Shown here one piece after another: positions 37,097 to 51,001 of a DNA stretch of 64,000 nt. Numbering within the stretch: position 1 is the stretch's first letter; each line of letters opens with the position of its first letter. The stretch spans positions 5,071,001-5,135,000 of the forward strand of contig NC_066600.1 of NCBI RefSeq assembly GCF_905475345.1, written 5' to 3'. This DNA is from Vespula vulgaris (taxonomy: Eukaryota > Arthropoda > Insecta > Hymenoptera > Vespidae). Under the pieces are notes generated by a model, which made no database searches, had not been told where the DNA came from, and saw only the letters and a list, made by a program, of their open reading frames with translations. The position numbers were made by a program, and so were the translations under genes.

Positions 37097-38162
37097 TCAC
37101 ACTGAAAGAAAAAGAGAATGTTTATACCATTTACTAGCTGACTTATACAAAGCAAATCTTATTACAATGTTTATATGTTTCTATATAAACTGAAATATCT
37201 AAATACAACTTATGTTATTTACTTTCTGTCGAATATCGTATGAGATCAGTCTTTCGGCAACCACCGAGTTGGAAACTTGAAAGATCCCGTTTAAACATAC
37301 GTTTGTAAATAGATAGATATGTATATATGTACATATGTACATAACTAGTCACAATATACACACCCACACACTCATACACAAAGTATATAGTAGTCTTTCT
37401 CTTGGGTATTGCTTGAGATTTTATTATATTGTATAGACAGTAACGAGCAACCTTTGTTCTGCAATGAGCCAAAATTAAATATCTGATATTGTTATTGATA
37501 GAATTCATTATGAACTAAAAATGCTTATATTGATTAAAAAAGGAATTAATGCTTGATAGAAAAAGAAAAAATTACACATTATTGAAGGGTATTTGTTATT
37601 TTCGGCATCAATTTACAATGAAATGTTTTCTATAATTCCATTGATTTTTTATTAGCAATACTTTTAATGTGTACGCATAAATGTATGTATATATATTTTT
37701 GTAATGGAACGAAATCTATTAGTTGTTTATTTTTAATTACATATATGATTCTACTTCTCGTTAATAAACTTTACATTATTATATTGGAAGATACATTGGA
37801 AGATATTGAAATAAACTCTAATACAATCTTTTATTCGTTTGTCGTTAAAGTTACGAGTTTTGATAAATGATTTCGATACTTCGGTTAATAGTTAAAATGC
37901 GTTTCAACTGGCCGTAGATAACAAAGCTCTTCACAAATGTATCAACGTAAGATGTAATACCAGTGATTAAGAAATTCACTAATTAGAGTCGACTATTGTC
38001 ATTTTTCGATGCAAAATGTAAGTTGTAATTGCATTGATACGTACATGAATACGTATATGATAATGTTTTTTTATAAACCCTGAGTTACTCATTTCTGATA
38101 CAGATTCAGATATATACAGATATATATATGTATTATATATTATATATAATATGTATATATAT

Positions 38163-38213
<51 letters not shown>

Positions 38214-39092
38214 AAGGGTAAACGAATCGAGAATTTGAATGAAACAAAGAACGATATCGAGATTAAATTGAAAAGAAACTTTGTTAGCTCTTGACAAAAA
38301 GGCATTCGATAAGGAAGCATTAGCCGTCCAAATAACAATTATATCAAAGACCTATTCAAATGAAAGACGATTACATAGGTATCCTATTATGATACCTTAT
38401 ACTTCTTATTATTCATATAAAAGAAAAGAAGAAGAAAAAAAACAGTTAAGAAGATTAAGAAAGAAATTTCATGTTTATTTCCCAATATCTTCAATTGTGA
38501 TTGATTTATAAAGACAATAAGAATAATAATAACAATAATAATAACAACAATAATATGAAAAAGAAGAAGAAGAACAAAGTATCTTGGTATATTCAATTTT
38601 GCTTTCTTGTTCTTATGTGGTATATGTAGCTAGTACAATGTAAATTTTAATGTGGGATTTTATTTAAACGTGTCATTTAATGTGTATTATGATTAATATG
38701 CATTATTCATACACATATCAATGTATGTGTATTTAAATGAATATAGAATTTATACCTCGTTGACAAATTAAATTTACAATATTGAAATAAGGGTGTCACG
38801 ATCAGGTACACGCATCACGTTCGATCGTCGACGATCTTTCTATATATAAAATATATCGATACCAAACGATATTACATTTGTTAAAAGGCATATACGTATT
38901 ACGTACATACGCGTACACGTGCATACAGAAAAATTAAGAAAAAATAGCAAAATAGAGCGAGGAAGAGAGAGAGAGAGAGATGAAAGTTCATTGTTTACGA
39001 GGAAGGACGTCTGTCCTAACAAACGGAGTTTTCGATGAGGTCTCGTATTTTTCTATTCCTGTTGCTTTCTTTTACTTTTTGATTTTGATTAT
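37027..39092 (+). repeat. Array unit 8
   Basis: 2066 bases. Head class B, tail class z with an expanded (GA)n at 38165-38209. Nearly identical to unit 10. Confidence 0.9.
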
Positions 39093-39119
39093 TTAACTAA
39101 TTAAATTATTAAAATTTTA

Positions 39120-39158
<39 letters not shown>

Positions 39159-41130
39159 TCACACTGAAAGAAAAAGAGAATGTTTATACCATTTACTAGC
39201 TGACTTATACAAAGCAAATCTTATTACAATGTTTATATGTTTCTATATAAACTGAAATATCTAAATACAACTTATGTTATTTACTTTCTGTCGAATATCG
39301 TATGAGATCAGTCTTTCGGCAACCACCGAGTTGGAAACTTGAAAGATCCCGTTTAAACATACGTTTGTAAATAGATAGATATGTATATATGTACATATGT
39401 ACATAACTAGTCACAATATACACACCCACACACTCATACACAAAGTATATAGTAGTCTTTCTCTTGGGTATTGCTTGAGATTTTATTATATTGTATAGAC
39501 AGTAACGAGCAACCTTTGTTCTGCAATGAGCCAAAATTAAATATCTGATATTGTTATTGATAGAATTCATTATGAACTAAAAATGCTTATATTGATTAAA
39601 AAAGGAATTAATGCTTGATAGAAAAAGAAAAAATTACACATTATTGAAGGGTATTTGTTATTTTCGGCATCAATTTACAATGAAATGTTTTCTATAATTC
39701 CATTGATTTTTTATTAGCAATACTTTTAATGTGTACGCATAAATGTATGTATATATATTTTTGTAGTGGAACGAAATCTATTAATTGTTTATTTTTAATT
39801 ACATATATGATTCTACTTCTCGTTAATAAACTTTACATTATTATATTGGAAGATACATTGGAAGATATTGAAATAAACTCTAATACAATCTTTTATTCGT
39901 TTGTCGTTAAAGTTACGAGTTTTGATAAATGATTTCGATACTTCGGTTAATAGTTAAAATGCGTTTCAACTGGCCGTAGATAACAAAGCTCTTCACAAAT
40001 GTATCAACGTAAGATGTAATACCAGTGATTAAGAAATTCACTAATTAGAGTCGACTATTGTCATTTTTCGATGCAAAATGTTAGTTGTAATTGCATTGAT
40101 ACGTACATGAATACGTATATGATAATGTTTTTTTATAAACCCTGAGTTACTCATTTCTGATACAGATTCAGATATATACAGATATATATATGTATTATAT
40201 ATTATATATAATATGTATATATATATACAGAGAGAGAGAGAGAGAGAGAAAGAAAGGGTAAACGAATCGAGAATTTGAATGAAACAAAGAACGATATCGA
40301 GATTAAATTGAAAAGAAACTTTGTTAGCTCTTGACAAAAAGGCATTCGATAAGGAAGCATTAGCCGTCCAAAGTACAATTATATCAAAGACCTATTCAAA
40401 TGAAAGACGATTACATAGGTATCCTATTATGATACCTTATACTTCTTATTATTCATATAAAAGAAAAGAAGAAAAAAAACAGTTAAGAAGATTAAGAAAG
40501 AAATTTCATGTTTATTTCCCAATATCTTCAATTATGATTGATTTACAAAGACAATAAGAATAATAATAACAATAATAATAACAACAATAATATGAAAAAG
40601 AAGAAGAAGAACAAAGTATCATGGTATATTCAATTTTGCTTTCTTGTTCTTATGTGGTATATGTAGTTAGTACAATGTAAATTTTAATGTGGGATTTTAT
40701 TTAAACGTGTCATTTAATGTGTATTATGATTAATATGCATTATTCATACACATATCAATGTATGTGTATTTAAATGAATATAGAATTTATACCTCGTTGA
40801 CAAATTAAATTTACAATATTGAAATAAGGGTGTCACGATCAGGTACACGCATCACGTTCGATCGTCGACGATCTTTCTATATATAAAATATATCGATACC
40901 AAACGATATTACATTTGTTAAAAGGTATATACGTATTACGTACATACGCGTACACGTGCATACAGAAAAATTAAGAAAAAAATAGCAAAATAGAGCGAGG
41001 AAGAGAGAGAGAGAGAGATGAAAGTTCATTGTTTACGAGGAAGGACGTCTGTCCTAACAAACGGAGTTTTCGATGAGGTCTCGTATTTTTCTATTCCTGT
41101 TGCTTTCTTTTATTTTTTGATTTTGATTAT
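39093..41130 (+). repeat. Array unit 9
   Basis: 2038 bases. Head class B, tail class y. Shares the private 'gtatcatggtatattc' (about 40616) with unit 7. Confidence 0.9.
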
Positions 41131-41157
41131 TTAACTAATTAAATTATTAAAATTTTA

Positions 41158-41198
<41 letters not shown>

Positions 41199-42264
41199 TC
41201 ACACTGAAAGAAAAAGAGAATGTTTATACCATTTACTAGCTGACTTATACAAAGCAAATCTTATTACAATGTTTATATGTTTCTATATAAACTGAAATAT
41301 CTAAATACAACTTATGTTATTTACTTTCTGTCGAATATCGTATGAGATCAGTCTTTCGGCAACCACCGAGTTGGAAACTTGAAAGATCCCGTTTAAACAT
41401 ACGTTTGTAAATAGATAGATATGTATATATGTACATATGTACATAACTAGTCACAATATACACACCCACACACTCATACACAAAGTATATAGTAGTCTTT
41501 CTCTTGGGTATTGCTTGAGATTTTATTATATTGTATAGACAGTAACGAGCAACCTTTGTTCTGCAATGAGCCAAAATTAAATATCTGATATTGTTATTGA
41601 TAGAATTCATTATGAACTAAAAATGCTTATATTGATTAAAAAAGGAATTAATGCTTGATAGAAAAAGAAAAAATTACACATTATTGAAGGGTATTTGTTA
41701 TTTTCGGCATCAATTTACAATGAAATGTTTTCTATAATTCCATTGATTTTTTATTAGCAATACTTTTAATGTGTACGCATAAATGTATGTATATATATTT
41801 TTGTAATGGAACGAAATCTATTAGTTGTTTATTTTTAATTACATATATGATTCTACTTCTCGTTAATAAACTTTACATTATTATATTGGAAGATACATTG
41901 GAAGATATTGAAATAAACTCTAATACAATCTTTTATTCGTTTGTCGTTAAAGTTACGAGTTTTGATAAATGATTTCGATACTTCGGTTAATAGTTAAAAT
42001 GCGTTTCAACTGGCCGTAGATAACAAAGCTCTTCACAAATGTATCAACGTAAGATGTAATACCAGTGATTAAGAAATTCACTAATTAGAGTCGACTATTG
42101 TCATTTTTCGATGCAAAATGTTAGTTGTAATTGCATTGATACGTACATGAATACGTATATGATAATGTTTTTTTATAAACCCTGAGTTACTCATTTCTGA
42201 TACAGATTCAGATATATACAGATATATATATGTATTATATATTATATATAATATGTATATATAT

Positions 42265-42315
<51 letters not shown>

Positions 42316-43194
42316 AAGGGTAAACGAATCGAGAATTTGAATGAAACAAAGAACGATATCGAGATTAAATTGAAAAGAAACTTTGTTAGCTCTTGACAAA
42401 AAGGCATTCGATAAGGAAGCATTAGCCGTCCAAATAACAATTATATCAAAGACCTATTCAAATGAAAGACGATTACATAGGTATCCTATTATGATACCTT
42501 ATACTTCTTATTATTCATATAAAAGAAAAGAAGAAGAAAAAAAACAGTTAAGAAGATTAAGAAAGAAATTTCATGTTTATTTCCCAATATCTTCAATTGT
42601 GATTGATTTATAAAGACAATAAGAATAATAATAACAATAATAATAACAACAATAATATGAAAAAGAAGAAGAAGAACAAAGTATCTTGGTATATTCAATT
42701 TTGCTTTCTTGTTCTTATGTGGTATATGTAGCTAGTACAATGTAAATTTTAATGTGGGATTTTATTTAAACGTGTCATTTAATGTGTATTATGATTAATA
42801 TGCATTATTCATACACATATCAATGTATGTGTATTTAAATGAATATAGAATTTATACCTCGTTGACAAATTAAATTTACAATATTGAAATAAGGGTGTCA
42901 CGATCAGGTACACGCATCACGTTCGATCGTCGACGATCTTTCTATATATAAAATATATCGATACCAAACGATATTACATTTGTTAAAAGGCATATACGTA
43001 TTACGTACATACGCGTACACGTGCATACAGAAAAATTAAGAAAAAATAGCAAAATAGAGCGAGGAAGAGAGAGAGAGAGAGATGAAAGTTCATTGTTTAC
43101 GAGGAAGGACGTCTGTCCTAACAAACGGAGTTTTCGATGAGGTCTCGTATTTTTCTATTCCTGTTGCTTTCTTTTACTTTTTGATTTTGATTAT
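41131..43194 (+). repeat. Array unit 10
   Basis: 2064 bases. Head class B, tail class z with an expanded (GA)n at 42268-42310. Confidence 0.9.
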
Positions 43195-43221
43195 TTAACT
43201 AATTAAATTATTAAAATTTTA

Positions 43222-43274
<53 letters not shown>

Positions 43275-45253
43275 TCACACTGAAAGAAAAAGAGAATGTT
43301 TATACCATTTACTAGCTGACTTATACAAAGCAAATCTTATTACAATGTTTATATGTTTCTATATAAACTGAAATATCTAAATACAACTTATGTTATTTAC
43401 TTTCTGTCGAATATCGTATGAGATCAGTCTTTCGGCAACCACCGAGTTGGAAACTTGAAAGATCCCGTTTAAACATACGTTTGTAAATAGATAGATATGT
43501 ATATATGTACATATGTACATAACTAGTCACAATATACACACCCACACACTCATACACAAAGTATATAGTAGTCTTTCTCTTGGGTATTGCTTGAGATTTT
43601 ATTATATTGTATAGACAGTAACGAGCAACCTTTGTTCTGCAATGAGCCAAAATTAAATATCTGATATTGTTATTGATAGAATTCATTATGAACTAAAAAT
43701 GCTTATATTGATTAAAAAAGGAATTAATGCTTGATAGAAAAAGAAAAAATTACACATTATTGAAGGGTATTTGTTATTTTCGGCATCAATTTACAATGAA
43801 ATGTTTTCTATAATTCCATTGATTTTTTATTAGCAATACTTTTAATGTGTACGCATAAATGTATGTATATATATTTTTGTAGTGGAACGAAATCTATTAA
43901 TTGTTTATTTTTAATTACATATATGATTCTACTTCTCGTTAATAAACTTTACATTATTATATTGGAAGATACATTGGAAGATATTGAAATAAACTCTAAT
44001 ACAATCTTTTATTCGTTTGTCGTTAAAGTTACGAGTTTTGATAAATGATTTCGATACTTCGGTTAATAGTTAAAATGCGTTTCAACTGGCCGTAGATAAC
44101 AAAGCTCTTCACAAATGTATCAACGTAAGATGTAATACCAGTGATTAAGAAATTCACTAATTAGAGTCGACTATTGTCATTTTTCGATGCAAAATGTTAG
44201 TTGTAATTGCATTGATACGTACATGAATACGTATATGATAATGTTTTTTTATAAACCCTGAGTTACTCATTTCTGATACAGATTCAGATATATACAGATA
44301 TATATATGTATTATATATTATATATAATATGTATATATATATACAGAGAGAGAGAGAGAGAGAGAAAGAAAGGGTAAACGAATCGAGAATTTGAATGAAA
44401 CAAAGAACGATATCGAGATTAAATTGAAAAGAAACTTTGTTAGCTCTTGACAAAAAGGCATTCGATAAGGAAGCATTAGCCGTCCAAAGTACAATTATAT
44501 CAAAGACCTATTCAAATGAAAGACGATTACATAGGTATCCTATTATGATACCTTATACTTCTTATTATTCATATAAAAGAAAAGAAGAAAAAAAACAGTT
44601 AAGAAGATTAAGAAAGAAATTTCATGTTTATTTCCCAATATCTTCAATTATGATTGATTTACAAAGACAATAAGAATAATAATAACAATAATAATAACAA
44701 CAATAATATGAAGAAGAAGAAGAAGAACAAAGTATCTTGGTATATTCAATTTTGCTTTCTTGTTCTTATGTGGTATATGTAGCTAGTACAATGTAAATTT
44801 TAATGTGGGATTTTATTTAAACGTGTCATTTAATGCATATTATGATTAATATGCATTATTCATACACATATCAATGTATGTGTATTTAAATGAATATAGA
44901 ATTTATACCTCGTTGACAAATTAAATTTACAATATTGAAATAAGGGTGTCACGATCAGGTACACGCATCACGTTCGATCGTCGACGATCTTTCTATATAT
45001 AAAATATATCGATACCAAACGATATTACATTCGTTAAAATGCATATACGTATTACGTACGTACGCGTACACGTGCATACAGAAAAATTAAGAAAAAAATA
45101 GCAAAATAGAGCAAGGAAGAGGCAGAGAGAGAGAGATAGATGAAAGTTCATTGTTTTCGAGGAAGGACGTCTGTCCTAACGAACGAAGTTTACGATGAGG
45201 TCTCGTATTTTTCTATTCCTGTTGCTTTCTTTTCTTTTTTTGATTTTGATTAA
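43195..45253 (+). repeat. Array unit 11
   Basis: 2059 bases. Head class B, tail class y. Its end part ('gaagaggcagag', 'taacgaacgaag') matches units 2-4 rather than 7 and 9, so subfamily identity changes inside the unit. Confidence 0.9.
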
Positions 45254-46373
45254 TTAACTAATTAAATTATAAAAATTTAAATATATATATATATATATCT
45301 AATATTATTACCCTGAAAGAAAAAGAGAATGTTTATAGCATTTACTAGCGGACGTATACAAAGCAAATCTTATTACAATGGTTATATGTTTCTATATAAG
45401 CTGAAATATCTAAATACACCTTATGTTATTTACTTTTTGTCGAATATCGTATGAGATCAGTCTTTCCGCAACCACCGAGTTGGAAACCTCAAAGATCCTA
45501 TATAAACATACGTTTGTAAACAGATAGATATGTATATATGTACATATGTACATAACTAGTCACAATATACACACCCACACACTCATACACAAAGTATATA
45601 GTAGTCTTTCTCTTGGGTATTGCTTGAGATTTTATTATATTGTATAGACAGTAACGAGCAACCTTTGTTCTGCAATGAGCCAAAATTAAATATCTGATAT
45701 TGTTATTGATAGAATTCATTATGAACTAAAAATGCTTATATTGATTAAAAAAGGAATTAATGCTTGATAGAAAAAGAAAAAATTACACATTATTGAAGGG
45801 TATTTGTTATTTTCGGCATCAATTTACAATGAAATGTTTTCTATAATTCCATTGATTTTTTATTAGCAATACTTTTAATGTTTACGCATAAATGTATGTA
45901 TATATATTTTTGTAATGGAACGAAATCTATTAGTTGTTTATTTTTAATTAGATATATGATTCTACTTCTCGTTAATAAACTTTACATTATTATATTGGAA
46001 GATACATTGGAAGATATTGAAATAAACTCTAATACAATCTTTTATTCGTTTGTCGTTAAAGTTACGAGTTTTGATAAATGATTTCGATACTTCGGTTAAT
46101 AGTTAAAATGCGTTTCAACTGGCCGTAGATAACAAAGCTCTTCACAAATGTATCAACGTAAGATGTAATACCAGTGATTAAGAAATTCACTAATTAGAGT
46201 CGACTATTGTCATTTTTCGATGCAAAATGTAAGTTGTAATTGCATTGATACGTACATGAATACGTATATGATAATGTTTTTTTATAAACCCTGAGTTACT
46301 CATTTCTGATACAGATTCAGATATATACAGATATATATATGTATTATATATTATATATAATATGTATATATAT

Positions 46374-46414
<41 letters not shown>

Positions 46415-47310
46415 GAGAGAGAGAGAAAGAAAGGGTAAACGAATCGAGAATTTGAATGAAACAAAGAACGATATCGAGATTAAATTGAAAAGAAACTTTG
46501 TTAGCTCTTGACAAAAAGGCATTCGATAAGGAAGCATTAGCCGTCCAAATAACAATTATATCAAAGACCTATTCAAATGAAAGACGATTACATAGGTATC
46601 CTATTATGATACCTTATACTTCTTATTATTCATATAAAAGAAAAGAAGAAGAAAAAAAACAGTTAAGAAGATTAAGAAAGAAATTTCATGTTTATTTCCC
46701 AATATCTTCAATTGTGATTGATTTATAAAGACAATAAGAATAATAATAACAATAATAATAACAACAATAATATGAAAAAGAAGAAGAAGAACAAAGTATC
46801 TTGGTATATTCAATTTTGCTTTCTTGTTCTTATGTGGTATATGTAGCTAGTACAATGTAAATTTTAATGTGGGATTTTATTTAAACGTGTCATTTAATGT
46901 GTATTATGATTAATATGCATTATTCATACACATATCAATGTATGTGTATTTAAATGAATATAGAATTTATACCTCGTTGACAAATTAAATTTACAATATT
47001 GAAATAAGGGTGTCACGATCAGGTACACGCATCACGTTCGATCGTCGACGATCTTTCTATATATAAAATATATCGATACCAAACGATATTACATTTGTTA
47101 AAAGGCATATACGTATTACGTACATACGCGTACACGTGCATACAGAAAAATTAAGAAAAAAATAGCAAAATAGAGCGTGGAAGAGAGAGAGAGGGAGATG
47201 AAAGTTCATTGTTTACGAGGAAGGACGTCTGTCCTAACAAACGGAGTTTTCGATGAGGTCTCGTATTTTTCTATTCCTGTTGCTTTCTTTTATTTTTTGA
47301 TTTTGATTAT
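45254..47310 (+). repeat. Array unit 12
   Basis: 2057 bases. Head class A, tail class z with an expanded (GA)n at 46378-46427 interrupted by a single 'tc'. Confidence 0.9.
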
Positions 47311-47337
47311 TTAACTAATTAAATTATTAAAATTTTA

Positions 47338-47386
<49 letters not shown>

Positions 47387-49379
47387 TCACACTGAAAGAA
47401 AAAGAGAATGTTTATACCATTTACTAGCTGACTTATACAAAGCAAATCTTATTACAATGTTTATATGTTTCTATATAAACTGAAATAACTAAATACAACT
47501 TATGTTATTTACTTTCTGTCGAATATCGTATGAGATCAGTCTTTCGGCAACCACCGAGTTGGAAACTTGAAAGATCCCGTTTAAACATACGTTTGTAAAT
47601 AGATAGATATGTATATATGTACATATGTACATAACTAGACACAATATACACACCCACACACTCATACACAAAGTATATAGTAGTCTTTCTCTTGGGTGTT
47701 GCTTGAGATTTTATTATATTGTATAGACAGTAACGAGCAACCTTTGTTCTGCAATGAGCCAAAATTAAATATCTGATATTGTTATTGATAGAATTCATTA
47801 TGAACTAAAAATGCTTATATTGATTAAAAAAGGAATTAATGCTTGATAGAAAAAGAAAAAATTACACATTATTGAAGGGTATTTGTTATTTTCGGCATCA
47901 ATTTACAATGAAATGTTTTCTATAATTCCATTGATTTTTTATTAGCAATACTTTTAATGTGTACGCATATATGTATGTATATATATTTTTGTAATGGAAC
48001 GAAATCTATTAGTTGTTTATTTTTAATTAGATATATGATTCTACTTCTCGTTAATAAACTTTACATTATTATATTGGAAGATACATTGGAAGATATTGAA
48101 ATAAACTCTAATACAATCTTTTATTCGTTTGTCGTTAAAGTTACGAGTTTTGATAAATGATTTCGATACTTCGGTTAATAGTTAAAATGCGTTTCAACTG
48201 GCCGTAGATAACAAAGCTCTTCACAAATGTATCAACGTAAGATGTAATACCAGTGATTAAGAAATTCACTAATTAGAGTCGACTATTGTCATTTTTCGAT
48301 GCAAAATGTAAGTTGTAATTGCATTGATACGTACATGAATACGTATATGATAATGTTTTTTTATAAACCCTGAGTTACTCATTTCTGATACAGATTCAGA
48401 TATATACAGATATATATATGTATTATATATTATATATTATATATATATAAATATATATACAGAGAGAGAAAGAGAGAGAGAGAGAAAGAAAAAGGGTAAA
48501 GGAATCGAGAATTTGAATGAAACAAAGAACGATATCGAGATTAAATTGAAAAGAAACTTTGTTAGCTCTTGACAAAAAGGCATTCGATAAGGAAGCATTA
48601 GTCGTCCAAAGTACAATTATATCAAAAACCCATTCAAACTAAAGAAGATTACATATGTATCTGATTATGATACCTTATATTTCTTATTATTCATTTAAAA
48701 GAAAAGAAAAAGAAAAAAAAACAGTTAAGAAAAATAAGAAAGAAATCTCATCTTTATTTCCCAATATCTTCAATTATGATTGATTTCTAAATACAATAAG
48801 GATAATGATAACAATAATAACAACAACAATAATATGAAGAAGAAGAAGAAGAAGAATAAAGTATCTTGGTATATTCAATTTTGCTTTCTTGTTCTTATGT
48901 AGTATATGTATCTAGTACAATGTAAATTTTAATGTGGGATTTCATTTAAACGTGTCATTTAATGCGTATTATGATTAATATGTATTATTCATACACATAT
49001 GAATGTATGTATATTTAAATGAATATAGAATTCATACCTCGTTGACAAATTAAATTTACAATATTGAAATAAGGGTGTCACGATCAGGTACACGCATCAC
49101 GTTCGATCGTCGACGATCTTTCTCTATATAAAATATATCGATACCAAACGATATTACATTTGTTAAAAGGCATGTACGTATTACGTACATACGCGTACAC
49201 GTGCATACAGAAAAATTAAGAAAAAAATAGCAAAATAGAGCGAGGAAGAGAGAGAGAGAGAGAGAAATGAAAGGTCATTGTTTACGAGGAAGGACGTCTG
49301 TCCTAACAAACGGAGTTTTCGATGAGGTCTCGTATTTTTCTATTCCTGTTGCTTTCTTTTATTTTTTGATTTTCATTAA
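47311..49379 (+). repeat. Array unit 13 (chimeric unit at the subfamily border)
   Basis: 2069 bases. Up to about 48430 it follows proximal class B almost perfectly. After that the TA run changes to 'tattatatattatatatata' and the rest ('gtcgtccaaagtac', 'aacccattcaaactaaag', 'acatatgtatctg') follows the distal unit 15. The switch lies in the TA/GA microsatellite. Confidence 0.9.
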
Positions 49380-49930
49380 TTAACTAATTAAATTATAAAA
49401 ATTTTAATATATATATATATATATAATATTATTACACTGAAAGAAAAAGATAATGTTTATACCATTTACTAGCTGACGTATACAAAGCAAATCTTATTAC
49501 AATGTTTATTTGTTTCTATATAAGCTGAAATATCTAAATACACTTTACGTTATTTACTTTCTGTCGAATATCGTATGAGATCAGTCTTTCGTCAACCACC
49601 GAGCTGGAAAATTGGAAATAAACTCTAATACAATCTTTTATTCGTTTGTCGTTAACGTTACGACTTTTGATAAAAGATTTCAATACTTCGGATAATAGTT
49701 AAAATGCCTTTCAACTGGCCGTAGATAACAAAGCTCTTCACAAATGTATCAACGTAAGATGTAATACCACTGATTAAGAAATTCACTAATTATAGTCGAC
49801 TATTGTCATTTTTCAATGCAAGATGTAAGTCGTATTTGCTTTGATAGGCAGATGAATACGTATATGATAATGTTTTTTTATAAACCCTGAGTTACTCATT
49901 TCTGATACAGATTCAGATATATACATATAA

Positions 49931-49966
<36 letters not shown>

Positions 49967-50791
49967 CATATTATATATTATATATATATTAATGTATATA
50001 CAGAGAGTGAGAGTGTGAGAGAGAGAGAAAGAAAAAGGGTAAAGGAATCGGGAATTTGAATAGAACAAAGAACGATATCGAGATTAAATTGAAAAGAAAC
50101 TTTGTTAGATCTTGACAAAGAGGCACTCGATTAGGAAAGATCAGCCATCCAAAGTACAATTATATCAAAGACCCATTCAAATGAAAGACGATTACATAGG
50201 TATCCGATTATGATACCTTATACTTTTTATTATTCATATAAAAGAAAAGAAGAAGAAAAAAAACAGTTAAGAAGATTAAGAAAGAAATCTCATCTTTATT
50301 TCCCAATATCTTCAATTATGATTGATTTCTAAAGACAATAAGAATAATAATAACAATAATAAGAACAACAATAACAACAATAAGATGAAAAAGAAGAAGA
50401 AGAATAAAGTATCTTGGTATATTCAATTTTGCTTTCTTGTTCTTATGTGGTATATGTATCTAGTACAATGTAAATTTTGATGTGGGATTTCAATTAAACG
50501 TGTCATTTAATGCGTATTATGATTAATATCCATTATTCATACACATATGAATGTATGTATATTTAAATGAATATAGAATTTATACCTTGTTGACAAATTA
50601 AATTTACAATATTGAAATAAGCGTGTCACGATCAGGTACGCGCATCACGTTCGATCGTCGACGATCTTTCTATATATAAAATATATCGATACCAAACGAT
50701 ATTACATTCGCTAAAATGCATATACGTATTACGTACGTACTCGTAGACGTGCATACAGAAAAATTAAGAAAAAAATTGCAAAACAGAGCGA

Positions 50792-50826
<35 letters not shown>

Positions 50827-50935
50827 AAGTACATTGTTTTCGAGCAAGGACGTCTGTCCGAACAAACGGAGTTTTCGATGAGGTCTCGTATTTTTCTATT
50901 CCTGTTGCTTTCTTTTATTTTTTGATTTTGATTAA
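49380..50935 (+). repeat. Array unit 14 (short form)
   Basis: 1556 bases. The segment between 'ccgagctggaaaattgg' and 'aaataaactctaatac' is missing at about 49618, removing some 530 bases relative to full units. Tail class q ('atacatataaaataata', 'gagagtgtgag'). Confidence 0.9.
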
Positions 50936-50957
50936 TTAACTTATTAAATTATAAAAA

Positions 50958-51001
<44 letters not shown>

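Noticed and set aside
38102..38338. Minus-strand frames with long S/L and Y/I repeats inside array units
   Set aside because: These are translations of (GA)n and (TA)n microsatellites.
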